Assembly (NCBI GenBank): GCA_009363175.1
Contig: CP045205.1
Span: 3,224,001 to 3,288,000, forward strand
Origin: Citrobacter telavivensis
GTDB taxonomy: Bacteria > Pseudomonadota > Gammaproteobacteria > Enterobacterales > Enterobacteriaceae
DNA: 64,000 nt
Direction of reading: 5' to 3'
The notes under the pieces were generated by a model, which saw nothing but the letters and a program-made list of their open reading frames with translations, was not told where the DNA came from and did not search any database. The number at the start of each line of letters is the position of its first letter. Position 1 is the stretch's first letter. This document shows, piece by piece, positions 25,494 through 34,957 of this stretch. The position numbers and the translations under genes are program-made.

Positions 25494-26960
25494 TTACTTC
25501 ACTTTTGCCGCATATTTTGCCACGGTGGCTTTCGCCCCATCCGCCAGCAACGTCCGATACGCCTCTTTCACCGCCTGCGTGAACAACGCCACTTGCGGCA
25601 GTTCGTTACCAAAGATCGCGTCAATACCCAGCAGTGCCTCAACGCGGCTTTCACCTTCCGCACTGTTTTGCACTGCCTGCTGAATTACCGGCAACAGCGG
25701 ATCGTTCACTTCAATGGCATTTCCCTGCTCGTCCACGCCGCCGACATAGCGCATCCAGCCCGCCACGCCCAGCGCCAGCAAATCAAAACGGCTGTTGTGC
25801 GCCAGATGCCAGCGCACAGAATCCAACATCCGCTGAGGTAATTTCTGGCTACCGTCCATCGCAATCTGCCAGGTACGGTGACGCAGCGCCGGGTTGCTGT
25901 AGCGTTCGATGAGGAGATCGGCATAATGCGTGAGATCCACCCCCTGCACTTTCAGCGTCGGCGCCTGCTCGTTAAGCATCAGCGCGCGGGCCGCCACGCG
26001 GTAATTTTCATCCCCCATGCAGTCGTTGATATGCTGATACCCTGCAAGATAACCCAGATAAGCGAGGAATGAGTGGCTGCCGTTAAGCATACGCAGTTTC
26101 ATCTCTTCAAACGGGATCACGTCAGAGACCAGTTCTGCCCCCGCTTTTTCCCACTGCGGGCGACCGGCAACAAAGTTATCTTCAATCACCCACTGGCGGA
26201 ACGGCTCGCAGGCCACGCCCGCCGGATCGCGCACACCGGTCAGTTTCTCGATTTTATCCAGCGTGTCGGCGGTGACGGCCGGAACGATACGGTCAACCAT
26301 CGTCGACGGGAACGTGACGTTTTGTTCGATCCAGGCGGCCAGTTCAGCATCCACTGCGCGTGCATAGGCGGTGACCACGTTACGCATCACGTGACCGTTT
26401 TCCGGCATGTTGTCGCAGGACATCACGGTAAAGGCCGCTAAACCCGCGGCTTTGCGACGCGCCAGCGCTTCAACCACCACGCCTGGCGCAGATTTCGGCT
26501 GATGAGGGTTTTGCAGATCGGCGGCGATCATTGGATGATCCAGCATCAGTTGTCCGGTTGCCGGGGAGTGGCAATACCCTTTCTCAGTAATCGTCAGTGA
26601 AACAATGGCAACCTGCGGTTCACACATCGCCGCCAGCACGCTCTCCAGCCCGTCAACCTGAGCATGCAGCGCCTTTTTCACCACGCCCACGACTCTCGCC
26701 GTCCAGGCATCGGCAGACATTTCCGCCACGGTATAGAGATTATCCTGCTGCTTAAGATCGGCGATTTGTTGCTCGCCGCCGATTAGGTTTACTTCGCAGT
26801 ATCCCCAGTCGCTGTTGTGCTCTGCTGCCAGAATATCGGTATAGACGCCCTGGTGCGCACGGTGGAAAGCACCAAAACCAAGATGAACAATACGCGGAAT
26901 CAGTCGGTTGCGATCGTAGTCAGGAAGCGTCGCCTTTGCCGTTAAGAGCTTGTTTTGCAT
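25494..26960 (-). CDS. ydfI: Fructuronate reductase / D-mannonate oxidoreductase-like YdfI (RspD)
   Basis: Polyol-specific long-chain dehydrogenase of the mannitol dehydrogenase/UxuB family, 488 aa, close to E. coli YdfI. The N-terminal Rossmann motif reads IVHLGFGAFHRAHQG and the catalytic lysine region is EEMKLRMLNGSHSFLAYLG. UxuB-type enzymes interconvert D-fructuronate and D-mannonate with NADH, and the orthologue in the rsp L-gulonate pathway does this step. It lies downstream of UxaC- and RspA-type genes on the same strand but has a 161-bp gap carrying its own operator-like site. Confidence 0.9.
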   Translation of the reverse strand: MQNKLLTAKATLPDYDRNRLIPRIVHLGFGAFHRAHQGVYTDILAAEHNSDWGYCEVNLIGGEQQIADLKQQDNLYTVAEMSADAWTARVVGVVKKALHAQVDGLESVLAAMCEPQVAIVSLTITEKGYCHSPATGQLMLDHPMIAADLQNPHQPKSAPGVVVEALARRKAAGLAAFTVMSCDNMPENGHVMRNVVTAYARAVDAELAAWIEQNVTFPSTMVDRIVPAVTADTLDKIEKLTGVRDPAGVACEPFRQWVIEDNFVAGRPQWEKAGAELVSDVIPFEEMKLRMLNGSHSFLAYLGYLAGYQHINDCMGDENYRVAARALMLNEQAPTLKVQGVDLTHYADLLIERYSNPALRHRTWQIAMDGSQKLPQRMLDSVRWHLAHNSRFDLLALGVAGWMRYVGGVDEQGNAIEVNDPLLPVIQQAVQNSAEGESRVEALLGIDAIFGNELPQVALFTQAVKEAYRTLLADGAKATVAKYAAKVK

Positions 26961-27006
26961 TGTATGACCTACTTTGAATGAAATCAGGACGGTCCCAGAG
27001 TAACGC

Positions 27007-27022
27007 CTGTATGGTTGTATGT
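27007..27022. promoter_or_regulatory. Candidate RspR operator at ydfI
   Basis: CTGTATGGTTGTATGT on the plus strand, about 47 bp upstream of the ydfI start. It shares TGTATGGTWGT with the sites before rspA and rspB but lies in the opposite orientation relative to its gene. Confidence 0.55.
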
Positions 27023-27121
27023 TTTGATTTGAATTAATATTTTGCTAATTGGTATAACATCATTAAGAAGTTATGTGACAGCCCTGGCGATTTGATATTC
27101 ACGACCAGGACTGTCCACCCA

Positions 27122-28666
27122 TTAACTCTGCGTGGTGGCCGGTTTAGCGGATTTTGCAACCTGAGGTTGCGCATCGCACCACAGCGTGTCGTAGTTGTAG
27201 CCCGTCAGATCCTCTACCACTCGGCGGGTCTCAGGATCCACATCCTGTTTAGCGCCGTTAGCTTTTAAACGATCCACCTCATCAACAAAGATTTTGTGGG
27301 TCTGTTTATTCAGATGGAATGTCACTGCCTGCCAGAGCGCCAGAATCAGTAAGCCAGCGGTACCGGCAAAGAGGAGTGTCGCTATGGTATTGATGGCCTG
27401 CTCGGGTTGCACCTGACTACCCTTCACAAACCCACCGTTTTGCAGCATCAATCCCACAATAAAGGTGGCGATTGCTACGGTTGTTTTGCGCGAAAACGTC
27501 ATCACTGCAGCGAATAAACCTTCACGGCGCTGACGGGTGATCATCTCGTCAATATCAGGAATAAAGGGGAACACGTTCCAGGGCGTAAACTCAAGTACGC
27601 AGCGCCCAACCTGATACAGTGCGGCAAGGATCACCAGCAAGGTGACTTTGCTGTCTGTCGGGAACTGGTAAACCATAAACAGTCCGCCCAGACAGAGCAT
27701 CATTAATGTATAGGCAAAAATGTAGAGGCGAGACGGACCGTACTTGATGATCCCTACTCCTGCCAGTAAGGTAACCGGCAGTCCCACAATACTCATCGAC
27801 AGCAACGTTCCCGCCAGCGATGACGACACGTTAAGGCAATAGACGCAGAAAAAAACAAAGACCGTGTTGTAGACGTCTTTCGCCGTAAACGAGAACAAGT
27901 AGATCGCCAGATGTTTACGGAAAGCACGTACTTTCAGCGTTGACGCGTAATCTTTAAAGAGCTGTCCAACCTTCACGACTTTCTCAGCAAACGTGGAGGG
28001 TTGATTGCTACGTTCCAGTTCCTGCAGCATTTCTGGGGTTAACTCGCGCTCCCAGGTCACTTTCCAGGAGATAAACACGCACAGCATAAACATGACTGCA
28101 AATACAACACCATTAATAAAATAGGCATTAGGATCTTGTTCGCCAAAATAACCGATTAGCAGTCCTGGAATAAAGGTCGCCAAAAACGTCCCGGATGCAG
28201 AGAGGAACATACGACAGGTAGAAAGTTTGGTTCGGGAATTAAAGTCTTTGGTCATTTCCGACGGTAATGTTTCCCACGGGATTAATACCATTGCTGCGAT
28301 AATTTCGAAGGCAAGGTAGACCGAAAGATAGAACCAGAAATTCATTCCGGTGACCCACAAGAGAATATAGACCAGCATCAATGGCGCGCCGATCAGCAGG
28401 AAAAAACGTCTTCTGCCAAATCGTTTACCTAACGCATTCTTATAGAAATGGTCGGTAAATGAGCCCATAAACAAACTGACAATGGCATCGACAATTCGCG
28501 CAATCGCCACGATGGCAGCAGCCTCTACCGGCGACAGGCCGACAAAAGTGGTGTAGAAGAAGAGTAGCCAGGCGCCAATAACGGTAAACGCGCCTCCCCC
28601 CATTATATCCGTCAGTCCGTAGCCGATACTGACCGGAATGGTTATTTTTCTATTGGTACGAGTCAT
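27122..28666 (-). CDS. Glycoside-pentoside-hexuronide (GPH) cation symporter, UidB-like
   Basis: Inner-membrane symporter of the GPH family with 12 helices, 514 aa. The N-terminus (ISIGYGLTDIMGGGAFTVIGAWLLFFYTTF with family residues) and VSLFMGSFTDHFYKNALGKRFGRRRFFLLIGAP follow the GPH pattern. It carries an unusually long C-terminal tail after the last helix. GAGGATAGAAC precedes the ATG. It lies 22 bp after uxaC, so it is in the same operon. The context suggests import of a glucuronide or free hexuronate. Confidence 0.88.
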   Translation of the reverse strand: MTRTNRKITIPVSIGYGLTDIMGGGAFTVIGAWLLFFYTTFVGLSPVEAAAIVAIARIVDAIVSLFMGSFTDHFYKNALGKRFGRRRFFLLIGAPLMLVYILLWVTGMNFWFYLSVYLAFEIIAAMVLIPWETLPSEMTKDFNSRTKLSTCRMFLSASGTFLATFIPGLLIGYFGEQDPNAYFINGVVFAVMFMLCVFISWKVTWERELTPEMLQELERSNQPSTFAEKVVKVGQLFKDYASTLKVRAFRKHLAIYLFSFTAKDVYNTVFVFFCVYCLNVSSSLAGTLLSMSIVGLPVTLLAGVGIIKYGPSRLYIFAYTLMMLCLGGLFMVYQFPTDSKVTLLVILAALYQVGRCVLEFTPWNVFPFIPDIDEMITRQRREGLFAAVMTFSRKTTVAIATFIVGLMLQNGGFVKGSQVQPEQAINTIATLLFAGTAGLLILALWQAVTFHLNKQTHKIFVDEVDRLKANGAKQDVDPETRRVVEDLTGYNYDTLWCDAQPQVAKSAKPATTQS

Positions 28667-28688
28667 GTTCTATCCTCACCGGAGAGTA

Positions 28689-30095
28689 TTAGAATTTAAA
28701 ATAGTTATTAGCGTTATCGTGACAAATATTTCTGATCATTCGTGCCAGAATCTCTTTATTGTCGGGTACTTCACCTTTCTCAACCCATCCCCCGATCAGA
28801 TTGCACAGGATCCTGCGGAAATAGTCATGACGGGTGTAGGAAACAAAACTGCGCGAATCCGTAAGCATGCCAACAAAATGCATCAACAACCCCTGATCGG
28901 CCAAACTGTTCAGTTGATTTTCCATGCCACGTCGGGTGTCGTTAAACCACCAACCGGAACCAAACTGCATTGGTGATTTCACCCCATGTTCGGCACTCTG
29001 GAAATTGGCGATAGTTGTCGCCACAACGTCGTTATAAACAGCGTTCAGGTTATACAGGATGGTTTTTGGCAGCGCGTTTTCCTGCGCCATCGCATCCAGT
29101 AACTGATTCAGAGACATCGCCAGATTCGACTGATCGTTTATCGAGTCAAAACCCGTATTAATCCCCAGTTGTTGACGCATCCGGCTATTGTTATTACGAA
29201 TCGCGCCAAAATGGATTTGCATCGCCCAGTCTGATGCTTTGTAGTGTCTGGCCAACATGACAAAAATAGCGCTGCTCAGCTGTCGCTCTTCTTCTTTTTT
29301 CAGCGTCTCACCAGAGGCTTTGCGCATAAAAAGTTGATTCACGCGGGACGGTTCGGCTGCCTGATAGTCAATAGCGATCGGACCATGATCAGAAATACGG
29401 CACCCTGCCTCATGGAACCAGGCAATACGTTTGCTCAGCGCTGCGCTGAACTGCTCGAACGTCGTAATCTCAATCTGCGTTAACTGCCCAAGTTTTGCCG
29501 TAAACTGCGAAAACTGTACGGCATCCTCATTAAAGACATCGTCCGGACGGAAGGTAGGTAATACCTTAATGGCAAACGTGTCGTCCTGCTGGAGCAGACG
29601 ATGGTATTCCAGAGAATCGAGGGGGGCATCGGTTGTACAAATCACTTCAACCCTGGAGCGTTCCATTAAGCGGCGCGGTTTAAAATCAGCCAGCTTAATA
29701 AGCCGGTTACAGTGATCCATCACTTCACGCCAGTTATGACTGTCAAGCATAAGCTGGCAATCAAAATAGTGATTTAATTCCAGATGCGTCCAGTGATACA
29801 GCGGATTGCCAAATGCCGCTTCCACAGTTTCAGCCCATGCCTGGAATTTTTCCTCCGCGCTGGCATTGCCAGTAATAAAACGTTCGTCGATGCCGTTTGC
29901 CCGCATCGCCCGCCATTTATAATGGTCTCCCGCCAGCCAGAGTTGGGTAATATCATCAAATGCGTGATTTTCGTAAATGTCTTTTGCTTCAAGATGGCAA
30001 TGATAATCGATGATCGGCAGATCTTTAGCGATATCCTGATAGAGCCGAACACCGACTTCATTGCCAATCATAAAGCGATCGTTAATGAAGCCCAT
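28689..30095 (-). CDS. uxaC: Uronate isomerase (UxaC-type)
   Basis: Converts D-glucuronate to D-fructuronate, or galacturonate to tagaturonate. The 468-aa amidohydrolase-fold protein is very near the usual UxaC length of 470. The metal motif H32-C-H34 sits in PIIDYHCHLEAKDIYEN, and later family motifs include RSFVSYTRHDYFRRILC near the C-terminus. AGGAGAAATAAC precedes the ATG. It is 33 bp after rspA and 22 bp before the symporter, so the three form one operon. It is likely a second copy of uxaC, as enterics usually also keep uxaC beside uxaA. Confidence 0.93.
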   Translation of the reverse strand: MGFINDRFMIGNEVGVRLYQDIAKDLPIIDYHCHLEAKDIYENHAFDDITQLWLAGDHYKWRAMRANGIDERFITGNASAEEKFQAWAETVEAAFGNPLYHWTHLELNHYFDCQLMLDSHNWREVMDHCNRLIKLADFKPRRLMERSRVEVICTTDAPLDSLEYHRLLQQDDTFAIKVLPTFRPDDVFNEDAVQFSQFTAKLGQLTQIEITTFEQFSAALSKRIAWFHEAGCRISDHGPIAIDYQAAEPSRVNQLFMRKASGETLKKEEERQLSSAIFVMLARHYKASDWAMQIHFGAIRNNNSRMRQQLGINTGFDSINDQSNLAMSLNQLLDAMAQENALPKTILYNLNAVYNDVVATTIANFQSAEHGVKSPMQFGSGWWFNDTRRGMENQLNSLADQGLLMHFVGMLTDSRSFVSYTRHDYFRRILCNLIGGWVEKGEVPDNKEILARMIRNICHDNANNYFKF

Positions 30096-30128
30096 GTTAT
30101 TTCTCCTGCGTGAATCGAAATAGGTTTT

Positions 30129-31343
30129 TTACCAATTCCACAAGGTGCCATCTTCAAGCCGGGCAACCGGCAAATAGGCGGGGTCATAGGGATATTTCGC
30201 GGCCAGCTTTTCATCGAACTCGATACCCAGTCCCGGCTTCTCACCCGGATGCATATAGCCGTTGTCAAAGGTCCAGTTGTGCGGGAACACTTCCAGCATC
30301 TGCTCGGAATAGCCCATGTACTCCTGAACGCCAAAGTTCGGAACCCACAGGTCAAAGTGCAGCGCAGCGGCCATACAGACCGGAGAAAGATCGGACGGTC
30401 CGTGCGATCCTGTACGTACCTGATACAGAGAGGCGAAGTCGGCGATACGACGCATGCCGGTAATTCCGCCCGCGTGGGTGATCGTGGCCCGGATGTAATC
30501 GATGAGCTGTTCTTCAATAAGCTGCTTGCAGTCCCAGATGCTGTTAAAGACTTCACCGACGGCAATCGGGGTCACCGTATGCTGACGAATCAGTCGGAAG
30601 CACTCCTGATTCTCAGCAGGCGTCGGATCTTCCATCCAGAAAAGACGATAATCTTCGATGCTTTTACCAAAGCGCGCCGCTTCTATGGGCGTCAGACGGT
30701 GGTGCATGTCGTGCAACAGGTGTTCGTTAAAGCCGAACGTATTGCGCACCGCCTCGAACAGTTTCGGCGTGAAATCGAGATATTTTTCGGTTGACCACAG
30801 TTGTTCTTCCGGCCACTGCCCTTTAGTCGCCGGTTCATAAGCCTGCCCTTTCCCCTTCGCCATGCCGTAGGTGGTTTTCATGCCCGGCACGCCGCACTGT
30901 ACGCGAATGGCTTTGAATCCCATCTCTTTGTGACGCGCATAGTCTTCCAGCACATCATCAACGGTATGACCCGTGGTGTGGCAGTAAACCATCACGCCTT
31001 CGCGCGATGCGCCACCGAGCAACTGATACAACGGCATGTTGGCGGCTTTGGCTTTGATATCCCACAGCGCCATGTCGACGGCGGAGATGGCAGACATGGT
31101 CACCGGTCCGCGACGCCAGTACGCCCCCTTATAAAAGAACTGCCAGATATCTTCGATGCGGTGGGCATCACGGCCGATTAACTGCGGGCAAAGATGATCT
31201 TTCAGGTACGACGCGACGGACAGCTCACGTCCATTCAGCGTTGCGTCTCCCAGACCGGTGATGCCGTCCTCGGTCGTAATCTTCAACGTGACAAAGTTAC
31301 GCCCCGGACAGGTGATAAAAACCTCAGCCCCTACAATCTTCAT
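30129..31343 (-). CDS. rspA: D-mannonate dehydratase RspA (ManD family)
   Basis: Enolase-superfamily dehydratase, 404 aa, almost identical to E. coli RspA. It removes water from D-mannonate to give 2-keto-3-deoxygluconate; E. coli-type RspA has low catalytic efficiency in published work. Metal ligands fall in LLHDMHHRL, FWMEDPTPAEN and AVGEVFNS. AGGAAGAAAAA precedes the ATG. First gene of the rspA-uxaC-symporter operon, with a candidate RspR operator 50-67 bp upstream. Confidence 0.95.
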   Translation of the reverse strand: MKIVGAEVFITCPGRNFVTLKITTEDGITGLGDATLNGRELSVASYLKDHLCPQLIGRDAHRIEDIWQFFYKGAYWRRGPVTMSAISAVDMALWDIKAKAANMPLYQLLGGASREGVMVYCHTTGHTVDDVLEDYARHKEMGFKAIRVQCGVPGMKTTYGMAKGKGQAYEPATKGQWPEEQLWSTEKYLDFTPKLFEAVRNTFGFNEHLLHDMHHRLTPIEAARFGKSIEDYRLFWMEDPTPAENQECFRLIRQHTVTPIAVGEVFNSIWDCKQLIEEQLIDYIRATITHAGGITGMRRIADFASLYQVRTGSHGPSDLSPVCMAAALHFDLWVPNFGVQEYMGYSEQMLEVFPHNWTFDNGYMHPGEKPGLGIEFDEKLAAKYPYDPAYLPVARLEDGTLWNW

Positions 31344-31392
31344 TTTTTCTTCCTGGTTCTGTGTGGTGATGGTGAGAATCTACGCAATTCAC

Positions 31393-31410
31393 ATACTACC
31401 ATACAAGTAT
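31393..31410 (-). promoter_or_regulatory. Candidate RspR operator at rspA
   Basis: On the minus strand ATACTTGTATGGTAGTAT has outer arms ATACT/AGTAT in inverted repeat. The core recurs before rspB and ydfI at nearly the same distance from the start codon. A GATCACA half-site resembling a CRP site lies further upstream. Confidence 0.65.
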
Positions 31411-31527
31411 AAATGATCTGTTTTTCTGAGCAGATCACAAAACTCGCGGGTTATGTCATGGAATGCTGAATTCAGAAAGGGTGTAAAGACGGCCCTGAAG
31501 GACAGGAACCGTCACCCTTGAAGGAGG

Positions 31528-32901
31528 TCAGACGCGACTGGCTGTCGCAGAACGCCGTTTCCCGGTCACCGGCTGCGCGGCGTCTTCCGGTATCCGCAGA
31601 TCGCGGTCGCACACTTCAGGCATCAGGAATGCAGAGAGCAGACCAATCAGGGAATAAATCACGATCATCACCAGAATTGGCAGCCAGTTTCCTGTCATGT
31701 TGCAGAAAATCCCTGCCAGCACCGGTCCAAAGCCGACCGCCACCAGTCCCCCTGCTTCTTTGGCGATCGCCATACGGGTAAAGCGATTACGTGAGCCAAA
31801 TATTTCAGCCATCGTAATGTTTTCCAGAGCAAATAATCCCAGTACCGCGACGTTATGAATGACGATCAGAGCCGTCATAATCACGCCCGGTTGGTAAGAG
31901 TTATCCACCACGATGGATAACATTGGGTATGCGAGAATAATCGCCGAGATATTCAGCACGATATAGGGTAATCGACGGCCGAATTTGTCGGATAACCATC
32001 CCAGTAGCGGGATAGTGATAAAACCAATCACCGAACTTATCATCAGCGCATCCGTCGGAATGGCCTTATTGAACAGCAGCGTCTGCACCAGATATCCGGC
32101 AAGAAACGTCTGGATCAGCCCCGAGTTACCGGCCTGACCAAAGCGTAATCCCGTTGCCAGCCAGAAAGATTTACTGGTAAACATCGTTCCCACTGAAATC
32201 GCCTCCTGCGAGGCTGTCGCCGGTGCGTCCCCTTCATTGACCTGCTCGAAGACGGGACTTTCTTTCAGGTTCAACCGCAACCAGATCGCAAAAATCATGA
32301 CGACGACGCTCGCCAGAAATGGAATACGCCAACCCCATGCCAGCAAGGCTTCACGATCGAGCGCAAAGAACATCACCGCCCAAATCGCGGTCGCGCTGAG
32401 CGTGCCGCAGTTTGTTCCCATAGCGACCAGTGATGAAATAATTCCCCGCCTACCGACTGGCGCATATTCTGCGAGCATGGTTCCGGCACCGGATATTTCT
32501 GCCCCGGCCCCGAGTCCCTGAATAATACGTAATGTCACCAACAGCACGGGTGCAAAAATGCCTATCTGCGCATAAGTCGGAAGTATACCGATTAAGGTCG
32601 TACACATTCCCATTAACGTGATGGTAATAAACAACACCTTCTTACGCCCGATCCTGTCCCCCATTTTGCCAAAAAAGAAGGCCCCGATAATGCGGGCGAT
32701 ATAGCCTGCCCCGTAAGTTCCCATTGCGAGAATTAACGCCATTGCCGCCGATTGTTCCGGGAAAAATATTTCATGGAAAACCAGTGCGGCACCCAGAGAA
32801 TATAACTGAAAGTCCATAAACTCTAATGCGGTGCCTAACCAACCGGAAACCGCGGCGCGCACCAGATCCCGGGTGCTTCTTTCATGCTTTGTTGTATTCA
32901 T
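31528..32901 (-). CDS. MFS metabolite:H+ symporter in the rsp locus
   Basis: Major facilitator of the MHS (ProP/ShiA-like) group with 12 helices, about 457 aa. The helix 2-3 loop GKMGDRIGRKKVLFITITLMG matches the family motif and LEFMDFQLYSLGAALVF the first-helix pattern. I start at ATG 32901 (MNTTKHERSTRDL), although the ribosome-binding site is weak (GAGACAGACGAC); upstream in-frame codons have no better box. It follows rspB by about 75 bp and likely shares its transcript. Import of L-gulonate or a related acid sugar is inference from the neighbours. Confidence 0.86.
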   Translation of the reverse strand: MNTTKHERSTRDLVRAAVSGWLGTALEFMDFQLYSLGAALVFHEIFFPEQSAAMALILAMGTYGAGYIARIIGAFFFGKMGDRIGRKKVLFITITLMGMCTTLIGILPTYAQIGIFAPVLLVTLRIIQGLGAGAEISGAGTMLAEYAPVGRRGIISSLVAMGTNCGTLSATAIWAVMFFALDREALLAWGWRIPFLASVVVMIFAIWLRLNLKESPVFEQVNEGDAPATASQEAISVGTMFTSKSFWLATGLRFGQAGNSGLIQTFLAGYLVQTLLFNKAIPTDALMISSVIGFITIPLLGWLSDKFGRRLPYIVLNISAIILAYPMLSIVVDNSYQPGVIMTALIVIHNVAVLGLFALENITMAEIFGSRNRFTRMAIAKEAGGLVAVGFGPVLAGIFCNMTGNWLPILVMIVIYSLIGLLSAFLMPEVCDRDLRIPEDAAQPVTGKRRSATASRV

Positions 32902-32975
32902 GTCGTCTGTCTCTACAGAGTAAATGCGTACCACGGAATACCCGAATCGTCAGGCATCCATCGCATGAATTAATT

Positions 32976-33995
32976 TTAAGCGGAAAAGGTGAGTAATACT
33001 TTACAACAGCTTTGCTGATCGGTTTCGAATAGCGTTATTGCGTCGATGACCTGTCGATAGTCAAACTGATGCGTGATTAATTTATCAGGGTCGATTAATT
33101 TATTTTGCATCCACTCAATAACGGTTGGAAATTTATGCGCGTTCAGTCGGGATGAAAAAATCGTGAGCTCTTTTCCGGTAATCCCCTGTTGGATTATCTG
33201 ACAAGGGTCACTGGAAAAACCCATTATCACAATACGCGCCGCAGGTGATGCCAGGCCAATGGCTTCAGACAGGATGGTGGGATGGCAGGCCGCATCGATA
33301 ATCAGCGTCGGTCTGATGCCCTTCTGTGCCAGATATTCCGCTAATGACCGCCGGGCATTATTCATCGTTTCATCGGCCCCGCACGCTTTCGCCATTGCCA
33401 GGCGCGCGTCAATCCGGTCAACAACAATCACCGTTTTGACCTGATATACCCCTTTAAGCGCCTGGACGGTGGTTAACCCCATCGGACCGGCGCCGTAAAT
33501 TAAGGCAATATCATTTTCTGTTGGCGCAACCTGCCCCGTGACATTCGCGGCAATCGTAAAGGGTTCAACCATTACCGCCTGTCGGTCGCTAATCGAATCC
33601 GGAATACAATAAACATTACTTTCCGGAACCGTGACATATTCACTGAAGCCACCATCCCGATGAACACCTAATACCGTTAAAGAGGTACAAACATTGGGTT
33701 TGCCAACAGTGCAGGGATAACAGACACCGCAACTTATTACGGGATCCACCACCACACGTTCGCCAGCGCGTTTATTCTCCACGCTCTCGCCGACTGCATC
33801 AATAATGCCATAGAACTCATGACCAATGACGCGAGGATATTGCGCAAAAGGATTATGTCCACGATATATATGACTATCCGACCCGCAGATCCCTGCTATT
33901 TTTACCTTAATCCTCACGTCTCCAGGTTCTGGTAAAGGTAATGGCCGCTGTTCAATGCATAATTTATTTGGCTGTTGAATCACTATACTTTCCAT
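32976..33995 (-). CDS. rspB: Zinc-dependent sugar-acid dehydrogenase RspB
   Basis: Medium-chain alcohol dehydrogenase, 339 aa, close to E. coli RspB. Catalytic zinc residues include C37 (GICGSDSH) and H59-E60 (GHEFYG). A four-cysteine structural zinc loop is in ISCGVCYPCTVGKPNVC, and the NAD site is YGAGPMG. Published work on rsp clusters assigns RspB to oxidation of L-gulonate/L-idonate at C5, giving D-fructuronate, which YdfI can use. AAGGAAAACGC precedes the ATG. Confidence 0.94.
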   Translation of the reverse strand: MESIVIQQPNKLCIEQRPLPLPEPGDVRIKVKIAGICGSDSHIYRGHNPFAQYPRVIGHEFYGIIDAVGESVENKRAGERVVVDPVISCGVCYPCTVGKPNVCTSLTVLGVHRDGGFSEYVTVPESNVYCIPDSISDRQAVMVEPFTIAANVTGQVAPTENDIALIYGAGPMGLTTVQALKGVYQVKTVIVVDRIDARLAMAKACGADETMNNARRSLAEYLAQKGIRPTLIIDAACHPTILSEAIGLASPAARIVIMGFSSDPCQIIQQGITGKELTIFSSRLNAHKFPTVIEWMQNKLIDPDKLITHQFDYRQVIDAITLFETDQQSCCKVLLTFSA

Positions 33996-34042
33996 GCGTT
34001 TTCCTTACATCAAATTAGTGATGCAAGAAATTTATTCCCCCC

Positions 34043-34061
34043 ATAACTACCATACAAGTAT
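34043..34061 (-). promoter_or_regulatory. Candidate RspR operator at rspB
   Basis: On the minus strand ATACTTGTATGGTAGTTAT is the same element as at rspA with one inserted base near the end, and both are flanked upstream by TGATC and a GATCACA. It lies 48-66 bp before the rspB start. Confidence 0.65.
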
Positions 34062-34102
34062 AATGATCAAAAAATCACCAGGCGATCACAAAAAAGAGGC
34101 GC

Positions 34103-34429
34103 TTATCCGCGTCCCCATCCCGCCACAATAATCAGCATTCCGCTGAGCGCGATGAGCGCCCCGCTCCAGTCATACACGCTGAGCTTTACTCCATCCACCA
34201 CGCGCAGCCAGATAAGCGCAGTACAAACATAAACGCCGCCATACGCAGCATACACCCGACCACTGGCGGCAGGATGCAGCGTCAACAGCCAGACAAACAG
34301 CGCCAGCGCAACGCCTGCAGGTAACAGCAACCAGGCGGTAGCCCCCCGCTTTAGCCAGAGCCAGGGGAGAAAGCAGCCGATAATTTCGCAAAGTGCGGTG
34401 GCAAAAAAAAGCAGCGTCGTTTTGATCAT
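34103..34429 (-). CDS. ynfA: Small multidrug-resistance-like membrane protein YnfA
   Basis: UPF0060 family, 108 aa with four helices, nearly identical to E. coli YnfA. Family members resemble SMR transporters and YnfA from Shigella has been linked to efflux. Conserved segments include CEIIGCFLPWLWLKRG and GRVYAAYGGVYVCTALIWL. Divergent from ynfB. Confidence 0.93.
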   Translation of the reverse strand: MIKTTLLFFATALCEIIGCFLPWLWLKRGATAWLLLPAGVALALFVWLLTLHPAASGRVYAAYGGVYVCTALIWLRVVDGVKLSVYDWSGALIALSGMLIIVAGWGRG

Positions 34430-34581
34430 CTGTATCGTTCATTTACCTGAGGTTCAGGCATGATACGTCATAATTGCCTGAACTTATCCATAACCTTCCG
34501 GCGGGTATGCCCTGTGCGAGGAATGGTGTAGAATTTGCCTGTCAATGATGCTTTTTGCGTCGCTCATAAAAGGAACTTGCC

Positions 34582-34923
34582 ATGAACATTACGCTTCGCA
34601 AACGCCTGTGCCTGACGGCAATGCTGCTGCTGAGTGCCGTCGTCTACACCGCGACCGCGCAGGCTGAGACCAGTCGACTGGTGATCGAATCCGGTGACAG
34701 CGCCCTGAGCCGTCAGCAGGCAGCCATGCAAAAAGAGCAATGGGATGACACACGTAGCCTGCGTCAGAAAATTAACAAGCGCGCGGAAAAAGAGTGGGAT
34801 AAAGCGGATGCCGCTTTTGATAACCGCGATAGCTGCGAGCAGAGTGCCAATCTGAATGCGTACTGGGAGCCGAATACCCTGCGCTGTCTGGATCGTCGCA
34901 CCGGTCGCGTGGTTGCCCCCTGA
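34582..34923 (+). CDS. ynfB: Periplasmic protein YnfB (DUF1283)
   Basis: 113-aa exported protein with a signal peptide (about 1-28, ending TATAQA) and a charged mature region carrying two cysteines (DSCEQ, LRCLD) that can pair. Function unknown. AAAAGGAACTTGCC precedes the ATG. Probably cotranscribed with speG 34 bp downstream, as in E. coli. Confidence 0.92.
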   Translation: MNITLRKRLCLTAMLLLSAVVYTATAQAETSRLVIESGDSALSRQQAAMQKEQWDDTRSLRQKINKRAEKEWDKADAAFDNRDSCEQSANLNAYWEPNTLRCLDRRTGRVVAP

Positions 34924-34957
34924 TACAAAGAACTAAACGAGACGTTAAGGATTTGGT

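Noticed and set aside
31410..31440. CRP site upstream of rspA, and a like one before rspB
   Set aside because: Only one half (GATCACA) is good; the other half is off by one base in spacing or absent, so I list it only as a half-site.
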